NCBI RefSeq assembly: GCF_000350225.1
Contig: NW_005178734.1
Location: forward strand, 1 to 64,000
DNA: 64,000 nucleotides
DNA from: Chondrus crispus
Lineage: Eukaryota; Rhodophyta; Florideophyceae; Gigartinales; Gigartinaceae
Reading direction: 5' to 3'
Shown: positions 20,853 to 29,733 of the stretch, piece by piece
Layout: each line of letters opens with the position of its first letter
Numbering within the stretch: the first letter of the stretch is position 1
The notes under the pieces: generated by a model
What the model saw: the letters and a program-made list of their open reading frames with translations, nothing else
Databases searched by the model: none
What the model was told of the DNA's origin: nothing
Made by a program: the position numbers and the translations under genes

Positions 20853-21263
20853 TGTTGAGGAAGAACTGAACCCCACGTGTAAACGTGGACGAACGGATCG
20901 CGAACCGGAACAGGAGTGCACGTGCGCGCATGTAGGGAACCGAAAGGGCGGGTAATCCAGTCTTCCGAAGGGAAAAAGGGGTGCAGCTGGTGTCGCGCGT
21001 AGCGCCAACGGCAAGGAGGACGGCAATGGACGGTAGGAGTTGGGGCGGGGGACAGCGCCGGGTGGTCGGGAGCTGCTGGGTCGAAAGGAAAGGGGGGAGG
21101 GGAGGAAAGATCAGAGACAGCTGAGGCCTCCCGGGGAGTAGTACTTAATCGCCTACCCTCAGAGATAGAGAGGGGAGGCAGCGAACTAGCAAAGAGTAAA
21201 GGAAGTGGGTGGATTCCCGACTTTACGACTCGCTCGGTGCCTCGCGGTTGGATTACCGCAACA
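20853..21263 (+). repeat. 3' LTR of element A
   Basis: Same 411 bases as the 5' LTR apart from one visible difference near 20970. It is preceded by a purine-rich tract ending at 20852 and followed by the target duplication GTAC. Confidence 0.92.
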
Positions 21264-21434
21264 GTACTATAGTGCTACTGTGGTCGGCTACAGTAGTGGG
21301 TGCGGGTCGCGCGTATTGTAGGGCTGTCAGCATTCGGTGCTGACAGCACGCGCGCTCGTGCGCGTCGTACTGTAGAGCTCGGGCTCTATAGTAGCTGATC
21401 TAATCTAAATCTAGTCCCAGGGGGTTGTACTACA

Positions 21435-21947
21435 GTAGGGGAGGTCGATGAGCTATTGCGGGACATTCTAGAAGCAAAGAGGGACCTTGGGGCCCGAAAG
21501 GATGGAGATATGAAAGAACGTGCTGATCAGGAGCGCCAGAAGATCGCTGCAGGACAAGATTTAGTGCTCAATGCACTGCGTGGTAAAAAAAGACGTGAAC
21601 AGAAGATGAGCTCGGACGAGGAGGGCCCTTTGAAAAGACGACGCTTGGCTGTGGGTGATGGCATGCAATCCATAGGGCTCGCAGTTCGCGAATCAGAAGC
21701 GGCAAGGTTCGACATGGAGCAAAAGAAGCTAGACTTCGCGCGCAAGAAAGCTACACATGAATTGGACCAGCGCGAGAAGGACCGCAAGGAAAGGGCTGAA
21801 GAGCGCGCCCAGCGCGCAACCGAGCTCGCAGCTTAACGCGACTCCATGAGCGGCATGATGGAGCAAACAAGGAAGCAAATGCAATCCGTACTTTCTTTGG
21901 TAACGACGCTCCTCTCGCAGCAGCAAACAAAGAAAACGAACGAGTAA
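21435..21947 (+). pseudogene. H2 Myb-like partner gene, C-terminal half
   Basis: After the LTR stack the frame resumes with DELLRDILEAKRDLGARKDG, a nuclear-localisation-like PLKRRRLA and a charged coiled coil (HELDQREKDRKERAEERAQ), the same architecture as the H1 partner. A TAA at 21834-21836 interrupts it, but the same frame stays protein-like for 36 more codons (SMSGMMEQTRKQMQSVLS and on) to a TAA at 21945-21947. That suggests a premature stop in addition to the insertion. Confidence 0.75.
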
Positions 21948-22105
21948 CCAGAGTATTCAGCGAGTAAACGTTTCTTCAGTATCAAAACGCCCTACATACC
22001 ACCTACTCCCGCGCTTGACCTCGTCGACCCGCATTACGTACCACAACCGCTGCTCCCACGTCTGGTTGATCACGAGCCCTTCGCATGCCAACCTCATAGC
22101 CCTCC

Positions 22106-23255
22106 TCACGCCGTTGCCTCCACGAGCACAGCCGCCACGCTCACCGCAGCCCCAGCCTTTTCCAGTGTTGTGGTATAACTACCTTCGTCCCGACCACTCG
22201 GAAACGAGGGGGGTTAGAGGTAAGGGAGCGCGCGCCGCTGGGTAACCCACGCGCGAACGCAAACCGTACGGAAGGACTCGAAAAGAGGGAAGGCTCACGT
22301 GGCCGGTGACGCGCAGCCGGTCGGTAGTGTTAGATCCGGACGGCCGGTCACGGGTTAGAAGCCTGAGACTAAAAGGGAAACCGGAACGGGATAGCAATTA
22401 GCCGTAAAGCGAAGGGAGGCGAGTCTGCCTCCTGTTTACTGGAATGGGGCAGGTGCCTCCGGTCTTAACCCCTCAGTGGGACGCTAGGACACCTGTCCCG
22501 CTACAGTAGCTGTTACTTACTGTATACCAGCTACTGTGCTAAATTGGCTAATTTGTGCCATTAACTACTAATGACCAGTTAGCCACCGTACGGATTATAC
22601 ACGTGTGCCCGTGGCCACGGTCCCGGCTAACGGTTGGGCCACGTGTTACCCGTGGCCACGCCCGCTGTTACCGGCTGTCCCACGTCGGACCCTTGGGGTA
22701 CTACTGTACACGGCGGCGGGCGCGTGTACGCCTGCTCGCTACAGTAGCACCCGCCCTCCCGCGCGGTTATCATCTCGCCGGGGGGTTGTGGTACGGAATT
22801 GCACTACAAGTGTCACGGACTCACCCTCATGGTACGGCCAGTACACGAACGGCCCCAAGAACACCCTGCCTTCACCCCAGCCGTGCACGTCCACATCGCC
22901 CCTACACGCCCCATTGTTCAGGAAGGACAGCGGCCTCCCCTCCACGTCATACAGCACGCATCTCACACTCCCTTCGCGCATCTGCCTCCATGGAGGCAAT
23001 AAGCAAGCCTCTCTCCCGCGAGCGACAATCTTCCAAATCAATCGAGGCTCCATGAGGACCATTGTTCGGCCGTGGCGAAGCGAAAAGCGTACGGCATGGC
23101 GACGCCAACCTCGATCCGGTTGTTTTACATGCGGTCGATGCGCAAACGCCAGAACGCCGACGTCACGGACACTTATTGGTCCCCCATTCCATAGGGGCGG
23201 TGTCCCCCAAAGGTGGGAAAAAGCCCTCTGGCGCTGCACTCTGTGGCTCAGGCAT
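22106..23255 (-). pseudogene. Third ORF of H2, unknown function, split by a solo LTR
   Basis: Downstream of the H2 transposase on the same strand, an ATG at 23255 overlaps the transposase stop (23248-23250) and starts MPEPQSAAPEGFFPPLGD. The protein-like sequence changes frame near 23165-23180 and goes on as DVGVLAFAHRPHVKQPDRGW, HGRTMVLMEPRLIWKIVARG, SVRCVLYDVEGRPLSFLNN and GRVFLGPFVYWPYHEGE. It then hits the solo LTR at 22808. Past the LTR (22168 downward) the same phase gives EKAGAAVSVAAVLVEATA and a stop at 22106-22108. About 168 residues excluding the LTR. I do not recognise the fold. H1 has nothing at this position, so it may be an accessory gene of this Harbinger lineage or a host gene fragment. 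Confidence 0.5.
22169..22808 (-). repeat. Solo LTR of gypsy family C
   Basis: About 640 bases starting TGTGGTATAACTACC and ending GCACTACA on the plus strand, flanked by a perfect 5-base duplication AGTGT (22164-22168 and 22809-22813). It is the inverted counterpart of the 5' LTR of element C (58996-59587); the block around GTCGGGACGAAGGTAGTTAT is nearly identical. No C coding sequence is present. Confidence 0.85.
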
Positions 23256-24138
23256 CATCCCGGTGGATTATGTACTCCTCAAGGGCAGGAGGCGCGCAGT
23301 GAAAATAGTGCGAAATAGCCTTTGGGTGAAGGCAGTTACGGGCATTGGTGAAAAGAACAGCTGCGATATATAACATCCCCACGGCGCTTCCCTTCAATTT
23401 CATCATACGCTTGAAGTCCACGAACGTCCACGACCTCTTAAGTTCTCTAAAATACCACTTAACCGTCACGCGAGACTTCAACATGGACGTGTTCAAGGCT
23501 TGTTGTCCTGGTGTGAGATTAGATCCCGAAAAGGGCACGAAAAAAAATACTCTTGAGCTGTAACCAGAGTCCCCATAGGCCACAAACTGCCGGTTAAGAT
23601 GGAAAAAGGCTTCTTGTAGTGTAGAGTCAAGCCCGCTTCGCATATACATAGTCCAATCGTGACGCCGGCCCTCAAAAGGACCAGCAAAATGCATAGCGAG
23701 ACCGCACGGTGTAGTTCAGGCCTGAAATTTGATAGCGTGTTTCCGTTTATGCCCGCTATAAGCAACACGCTAATCAAAATCCAGGCCACTTGGTCGAGCT
23801 ACAGCCAAGTTCGTTACATCGATGAATGCAACAACATTCTCTAGCGCCTGAATTTTAATACCCACAGCTTCTGCATACTCCTCGAAACTAGTTTGCCAAA
23901 AGGGCTTGTGTAGATTGCCCATGACTAGATTAACACGCACTGACACGAATTGAAAAAGCCCCTCCCGAAATATTTCTGACAGATGCGGTGTGTGCAGAGC
24001 AAAAAGTCTTTCCAGGTCTCTCCATCTGTTCGGCAAAGCAAGACGGCGTAGAATGACGCAAGTTACTAACAATGGGCTTGTTCCGTAGCGGTTCCGGCGT
24101 GTCCGAAATTGTTCTGCTGGCCACGACGTGACGATTTG
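23248..24138 (-). pseudogene. H2 Harbinger transposase, broken
   Basis: Two good stretches align with the H1 transposase: 24138 to about 23770 (FRTRRNRYGTSPLLVTCVI, LPNRWRDLERLFALHT, VAFIDVTNLAVARP with the first catalytic Asp) and 23694 to 23248 (FEGRRHDW, AYGDSGYSSRVFF with the second Asp, VTVKWYFRELK). The last motif has Lys where the catalytic Glu is expected (VKWYF against VEWIF in H1). The region between 23694 and 23770 is interrupted by stops or shifts, and the N-terminal part beyond 24138 is degraded. This copy should be inactive. Confidence 0.85.
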
Positions 24139-24861
24139 TCAAATCAATGATGAACCAAGGACGTCAAGCTGATTTCGCGTGAACGACACACTTGCTTCTC
24201 GCGATCATTTCAGCTTCTGTGTAGTGTGAGCAGTAAACCGGCTAACATGAAGTTTGATGACAGGGCGGAGCTTGGGTCTGAGTTCTTTTTCTTGAAGATC
24301 GAGGGTAGCAGGGAAGTCCACCCGGCGATGCGCGAGCAAACGGCCCGGGGGTTGTGGTCCTTTTGTCGTCCGAGGGACATGGCGGTTTGAGGAGCTGTGG
24401 GTTGGGCTGCAAAATTGGGCTGCGTGATAATACTCATGTGATGGTGCTTGATGCTTGGCGTAAACACTTCTCGGTACATCTTCAATTTGTGAAATTCAGA
24501 AATGCCAATGTTACTTATCATACCTCTATTTGTCACAATGATTTGTGAAATTCTTGCTGCGTAAACCTTAAAATAATCATCATTAATTATGAAAGAAATA
24601 TTTTATAACCCCATGCACTGTCGTTGGTCGTTATTGTAAAATCGGAGCTCAGATTTCGACCAGAAGCACCAACGTTCAGATCCCAAGCGGCTCGTGAGCA
24701 TTTCCACGGAGGAACTGACGTATAGGCCCCTTCCCTCTCCACGTCTGCCACAGGCCTCGCATAACTCATTTTGGTCTCAGTTTGCGAGGGTAAAGACGGT
24801 TTACGCTTGTGTTGCGGGAGCACTGAACGAGCCCCCAAACGCCAAGGCTGTATTCTCTTCA

Positions 24862-25794
24862 ATGCATCCTAACACCCCGAACATGGCGTTTGCCAGCGCT
24901 TTCGGGGGCGTGTCACTATTGGCGGCTCCGCGAAGAGCAAGACTGCCTCACCATATTAGTGACAAACATATTTGCGCATCTGCAGCTGGACGAAACCTAG
25001 ATCGTTCCCAGAGCAAACGTGGAGAAAGCACAGAGGACAAATGGACGACAGAGAAAATACGGGCACCGCGAAGACAGCGAGGTGGTGGAAGAGAACGGAG
25101 GGGAAGCGTACGAATCCAAGGAAAGTACTACAGACCAAAAGCGTTGCCCCCGCAGCCCCCGGGGCTTCGTGTGTCTTCCGGTACTGCTCGAGGGCGCAAA
25201 ATCAAATCGCCAAATGTCTACCTGCGCCCCATGATGGCCAAAGTCCGAGAAGCCCTATTCTCAATGCTGGAAATGTTTCAAGTGCTGCGATCTGATTGTG
25301 TAACACTAGATTTGTTTGCAGGAAGTGGGAGTATTGGGATTGAATCACTGTCACGCGGAATGGGACGCGCTGTTTTTGTGGATGCAGCGCATGAGTGTAC
25401 GGAAACAATTGAAGAAAACCTCATAAATTGCCGCTTCGATGCACAGGGACAAACAGTATGCGCCCGTGTAGAAAATTTTGTGAAGAACGGAGCCAAGCTC
25501 AACAACAATCAGCATTATAATTTGATCACGGTGACGCCGCCGTACGAAGAAGTGAACTACTCTGATTTAATGACCGCCATTGCGCTCTCGGACTGTGTTG
25601 GAGAGGACACTTTTGTGGTGGTTGAGTACCCCGTCGAATTGAAATCACTCCCTCCGGTCATTGGTCACAGATTAATTGGTCTCAGAAATCGCAGGTATGG
25701 AAGAACGGTTCTCGGGCTTTATGTTTGCAACCCAACTTTTGATATCTATCCACGACCAGAAGAATTCATTGACGTTACTGGACGGCGACGTTGA
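24862..25794 (+). CDS. RsmD-type 16S rRNA (guanine-N2)-methyltransferase, probably plastid-targeted
   Basis: 310 codons from the ATG at 24862; a second in-frame ATG (MAFASAFGGVSLL) is at 24883. The frame is open further upstream but without an ATG. The N-terminal 90 residues are basic and Ala/Ser-rich with an early Phe, as in red algal plastid transit peptides. The catalytic part has GLRVSSGTARGRKI, the RsmD hallmark LRPMMAKVREALFSML, SAM-binding LDLFAGSGSIGIESLSRG (from residue 149) and FVDAAHEC. The usual D/NPPY motif IV reads TPPY (225-228). Bacterial RsmD methylates G966 of 16S rRNA; here the substrate would be plastid or mitochondrial small-subunit rRNA. It ends 47 bases from the convergent trigger-factor gene. 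Confidence 0.88.
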   Translation: MHPNTPNMAFASAFGGVSLLAAPRRARLPHHISDKHICASAAGRNLDRSQSKRGESTEDKWTTEKIRAPRRQRGGGRERRGSVRIQGKYYRPKALPPQPPGLRVSSGTARGRKIKSPNVYLRPMMAKVREALFSMLEMFQVLRSDCVTLDLFAGSGSIGIESLSRGMGRAVFVDAAHECTETIEENLINCRFDAQGQTVCARVENFVKNGAKLNNNQHYNLITVTPPYEEVNYSDLMTAIALSDCVGEDTFVVVEYPVELKSLPPVIGHRLIGLRNRRYGRTVLGLYVCNPTFDIYPRPEEFIDVTGRRR

Positions 25795-25840
25795 TAAAAC
25801 GTAGAAGATCCCACGTGGCGCTGGTGAGTGGGGGGTAGTC

Positions 25841-26443
25841 CTAAGTCGATGGTTGTGATGCTTCAGCCTCAGCGGTCTTGCTCATTGCGTCTGACTCTGC
25901 ATCAGACAAATCTACATCCGACTTCACATCCAAAATATCTTGAGTTAACGATTCTGTATCTAAAGACAAAACCTTTCGCAGAGGCATTTCTAGGGAAAAT
26001 CGGAAATCCTCTCCAACATTAAATCGTCCCATCATTTCCTCAAAGTCGATGTCTGGGTCTGCTGCGTCACCATCAGTCTTCTCTAACTTCAGCTCCTGTA
26101 GTGCTTCTTCGAGAAGCTCTTCGATGGAATCGCGTAGCACAAACCCAGGAATGTCCTTCATGATGAACGGCGGGATGGTTCCTTTGCGAAATCCTTTGAA
26201 GTCTGCGTTCTTTCTTAATGCTTGGACGCTTTGCCTTCGCTTGTCCTTAGAATGTGAAGCAGGGATTTCAAGTTCAATTTTGTACTGTGCTAATTCTGAA
26301 GTCTCAGATTCGAACAATACTTGGAGCTTTTCGTGAGAAACGATACTCATTTGCGGACTCGCATGGCATTTGGCAGAACGGGACCTTGGTGCGGAAAAGT
26401 TGAGACCAGGCAGCCATGAAGAAACAAAAGCACCTTGCTTCAT
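25841..26443 (-). CDS. Trigger-factor ribosome-binding (N) domain protein, probably plastid-targeted
   Basis: 200 codons from the ATG at 26443 (MKQGAFVSSWLPGLNFSAP), which gives a good transit-peptide-like N-terminus with Phe at position 6; the frame extends upstream without a convincing start. After the presumed cleavage region the mature part matches the trigger factor N-domain, including the ribosome-docking signature GFRKG (residues 84-88, GFRKGTIPPFIM). The PPIase and C-terminal chaperone arms of full trigger factor are absent; instead there is an acidic Ser/Asp tail (SDVDLSDAESDAMS). Short TF-N-only proteins are known from plastids. Likely role: nascent-chain or ribosome binding in the plastid. 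Confidence 0.82.
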   Translation of the reverse strand: MKQGAFVSSWLPGLNFSAPRSRSAKCHASPQMSIVSHEKLQVLFESETSELAQYKIELEIPASHSKDKRRQSVQALRKNADFKGFRKGTIPPFIMKDIPGFVLRDSIEELLEEALQELKLEKTDGDAADPDIDFEEMMGRFNVGEDFRFSLEMPLRKVLSLDTESLTQDILDVKSDVDLSDAESDAMSKTAEAEASQPST

Positions 26444-28890
26444 CTCTGTGTATACAGCGCGCACCCGTGACCCAGACTTGGAACTATGCAGATGACGGTG
26501 TTGTGGTAGCACTAGTCTGTGTGCAAGGGTCCGTCCACTGTCGCAGTCTGATCGCCGTTCAGTGCCTTGTCAGAAGCGAGTTGAGCTCGTGATGGCTCCC
26601 TTCCAATTACAGTAAAGGCTTCTCCTTACAGTTGTCCTTATGCCAGCGATGGAACTGTAACCTCACGTGTTTCTTCGGAGTGCAGGTGGACAACGTGTAG
26701 CATTCTTAGGGTTTGGATACCCTATGGAGATCCATCTACCGGAAACCAACCTGCTGAAGGTTTCTGGCGCTGCTCTTGACATGCCGTAGGTGTCTCAGCA
26801 GCATCCTTTTTGTCTTGTCGTTCCGTAACAGAATTTTGAGGATTAAATGAAGTCTGGTGTGAGGAAAACATAATGCACTACATTACGGAACGAGTCTCAA
26901 AACCTCAAAATTTCCTCTTTTTCCGACTGCCCTACCACAAGACAAACACTCCGCGGGAATTGGTATTTTATCTCTATACTTGCACTCTCTCTCTCTAGAA
27001 CGGCTCGACAGCACGAGAATTTCAAGGACACTTAGAAACCATTGCAAACAGGCCAGACAATCTGGTTCGCAGCTATTCCGTCCCCCTTCCTGTCCAACGT
27101 GTCTTCTGTTTACGAGTTTAAGATCAGCAATTGCCTAGGCCCATGTGCTATCATAAGTAATGATGTGGTAGTAGTGTGGACAGATTTAAACTACAGTTGA
27201 GCTAGAGTGCATGGATAGCCCAGCCCCTCCCGAGTCTGCGCGGTTGCCGCATATGCCTTGGCGGCTTTATGAAATGCCTCTCCAGGCCGCTTCAATCGCC
27301 ACCATGATCCAACATAGAATATATGTGCGGTTGGGTGGGGCAAACGAGCACGTGTAGGGTCCATTGGATACCACAGCTATGTCACTTCAAATCCTTCCGC
27401 TTGCAAACTGCCATGGAATCAAGACAAAGCGTCCGACATTTAAGAAAAGCAAATGAGCGAATAGCAGGCGTTTTATGCTTCCATGGTGAGAAATCAAACG
27501 GCTCCCTTTATTCGCAGTTGTAATTCAACTCTTAAATCCAGTGTATCGTTCCGTCCGGAAAAGAAGTTTTTTTTCATCTTATCGTGGAACCAAGCAGTAT
27601 GGGTGCGGGAGTATGACTCATCCTATCTAGTTTTTCCGCTGGTGCTGTAAATGCATTTGAAAGTAGTTTTGCACGTCCCACGGAAGTACCGGAGGTGAGG
27701 GACATTTAATCGGAAGGCATGTTTTCGCGAACGTATCGACAGGAGTCTCTCTTCTGTACACAGGTGAGCTAATATCTATGCTGACATGTGTGGTACAGCA
27801 GTAATAGTTTACTAGTATAGAGCTCCAAAGCTTTGCTCCGACGTGTGAAGCATTTATATTTATATATGTATTCGAGGCACCTGAAAAAAAAACCTTAATA
27901 GCAGGGCGCATATTTAAAGTTACATATACTGTATTGTCCGAAAGGCTTTCAAGCTCAATGTCCACTAATACGAGAAATTCCTCCTAGGGCACATCGCTGA
28001 CACCAAAGGGGGCAATGGGAGCCGAAGATTGGTTAGTACGAAGGATGGAAGCGATTATCAACCCACAGATATGAACCGGTGCACCACTCAAGAGCTCCGT
28101 TGCATCTTCGCAGAAAATCTAAATTTGTGTGAGCAAGCAGGCATTCCGCAACCACTTCTTGACGCCTCCATTTATGGTGATATCGCTTCCATCTTGTCCG
28201 CGCACACAGAATTGTGCAAATGCAGCCATTAATATCCAATCACAGTTTCATAGTGGCTACAAGCATAAATGGAACGGCAATCTTTCGGAAAGGTTACCAG
28301 CTTGTCACCTCAATGGCCTCACACACATGAATATACGCCCTTGTTTGCCTCAATGGCACGAGCGATACCTTGCAAAAATTAACATTTATGGAGGCCAGTG
28401 CCAGCTTGAGGTCAGGCCTCAAACTTCCCCTTCGCTACTGCCCCCATTACTCATTCCTGGCGTGTCGCTCAAGTGAGACATCATGTCTCGCCTCCTTGAG
28501 CGAAGTTCGTTTCACCTAGTCTGACATGGAGATCGATTCTGTCTCCACCAGTTAACCCTGGTGTTGACTCAAGCAAAACACAACGTCTCGACCTCGGCTC
28601 TCCTTGCCTGGCATGGAGCGTCACTGGTTTGCTTGTGCGGTAGCCTGGCCGCTTTCTAGTACTCTCGTGCATTCGTCAGTAGCTAACAGGGCCGTCGTGG
28701 ACTTGGCAAGGAGGGATATGGGGACTGGAAATGCAACTAGGTTTGTTGTTTAACAGTGGGAAAAGGGACTCCACTTCTAAAGACGAAAAGAGTCGTGACA
28801 ACTGCAGGTCGTGAACCCGTTATGAACAGAGTCAACTTCAAGAGTTACTGTACAAGAAAAAAGGTTACAAACCAACTTCTCAGCCACAAC
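26444..28890. other. Gene-poor region
   Basis: No coding region is supported. It contains the 5' side of the trigger-factor gene, a short CT repeat near 26986-26997, and small open frames on both strands that look like noise. No tRNA or rRNA was recognised. Confidence 0.5.
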
Positions 28891-29000
28891 TTTCGAAATT
28901 GAATGCGTTGTTGAAGGTGCCATGCATGAACCATTGCACACGCCGCAAAAGCGTCATTGGTTCGCTCATGGTGCCTTCAACAAATCACTCATTTCGAAAT
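28891..29000. repeat. Hairpin element, possible MITE
   Basis: Two arms of about 45 bases form an imperfect inverted repeat: left arm TTTCGAAATTGAATGCGTTG then TTGAAGGTGCCATGCATGAA, right arm its complement with a handful of mismatches, ending ATTTCGAAAT. The loop is about 20 bases. Weak inverted similarity (CTCAG) goes on outward, so the element may be larger. No coding capacity. Confidence 0.6.
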
Positions 29001-29579
29001 TTTATCACTGAGACGCCAAAGAGCGGATGGAGACGATACCTCAGTAGGGACAGATGACCTGGTTCATGAGAAGAACATCAGTCAATGACTCTACTTCAAA
29101 AGGATGAGTGTTGGCAACTCCCTTCCCTGATTTTGTGTGGAATACTTTCGAGAACCATATAATAGGGCGATGTTGACACTTTTCTTATTCCAAATCCGTG
29201 GCCGAGATATTTTGTATAGAATACTTTCCAGACATAGAATGGTCTTCTATGCTGTTTCCATTGACCGCTACAGGTTGCGCTTGCTCCTTCAACTTTTTAT
29301 GTGTTGAATCCAGATAACTGGTGCTAATGTTCTAATCTTCTAGTCGAAGAGCCTCTACGAATGCTACGAAAAGCGATCACCTTCGGCACTGGTTCGAGTG
29401 TTGCTTGCGATATTGCATGAAACGTGCTTCGGCGATATGGGTCTTAGCTCTGTTGTAAATAAAGATGTAAGGTATATGATAAGGTACACATTAAGTTAAA
29501 CAAACGGCATACACCGATGCTGTAAGTAAAGAGACGTTAAATTAAAACAAAGGATAGATTACAGTTACAATGCTGCTTA

Positions 29580-29731
29580 CAGTAAATGTTTACTCGATAA
29601 AATTCCTGAGTAAACATTTACTCGCAAGCAGATTAACATTTACTCGGTGTCGAGTTGATGGTTGCGAGTAAATGTTTACTCCTTAACATTCCCGGGTAAA
29701 CATTTACCCGCAACCAGGTTAACCTTTACTG
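29580..29731. mobile_element. Mariner-like MITE built of AGTAAAYRTTTACT palindromes
   Basis: 152 bases with terminal inverted repeats starting CAGTAAATGTT on the left and CAGTAAAGGTT on the right (complement), flanked by TA on both sides (29578-29579 and 29732-29733), the Tc1/mariner target duplication. Inside are palindromes at 29581-29594, 29608-29623, 29666-29681 and 29694-29709, plus a half site near 29633-29646, spaced about 25-35 bases. The segment 29659-29715 forms a long hairpin through GGTTGCG/CGCAACC arms. Confidence 0.55.
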
Positions 29732-29733
29732 TA

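Larger units (their letters stand above)
15478..21263 (+). mobile_element. Ty3/gypsy LTR retrotransposon A, looks whole and very young
   Basis: A 5.8-kb element with identical-length 411-base LTRs, a gag frame, a pol frame and a purine-rich tract (GAAGGAAAAGGGACGGA) directly before the 3' LTR. It is flanked by a 4-base duplication, GTAC (15474-15477 and 21264-21267). By eye the two LTRs differ at one position. It sits inside the family B solo LTR, so it is the youngest layer of this stack. No break is seen in either main frame. Confidence 0.93.
15036..21434 (-). repeat. Solo LTR of gypsy family B, itself split by element A
   Basis: Read on the minus strand the two pieces (21434 to about 21264, and 15477 to 15036) make one LTR of roughly 610 bases that starts TGTAGTACAACCCCCTGGG and ends GGGGGTGTTTATACTACA. 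These ends match those of the 5' LTR of element B at 51650-52348. Flanking bases ATAGG (15031-15035) and GTAGG (21435-21439) look like a 5-base target duplication with one difference. No internal B sequence is present, so this is a solo LTR left by LTR-LTR recombination. Confidence 0.8.
14518..24504. mobile_element. Second Harbinger element H2, decayed and filled with LTR insertions
   Basis: The span holds a Myb-like partner gene (plus, split) and a Harbinger transposase (minus, broken), in the same convergent order as H1 but clearly a different lineage. Candidate ends are subterminal copies of a quasi-palindrome TTGTGAAATTCACAAATG at 14518-14535 and a near match at 24487-24504, with more TTTCACAAA copies just inside each end (14585-14595, 24540-24550). 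Exact termini and target duplication could not be fixed. Without the LTR insertions H2 would be about 3 kb. Confidence 0.6.

Noticed and set aside
28029-28476. Small overlapping ORFs on the plus strand
   Set aside because: No motif, opposite strand equally open, no splice signals joining them.
29580-29710. CRISPR-like array
   Set aside because: The units are palindromic and unevenly spaced, spacers are not unique sequences of constant length, and the genome is eukaryotic. A mariner-like MITE explains it better.
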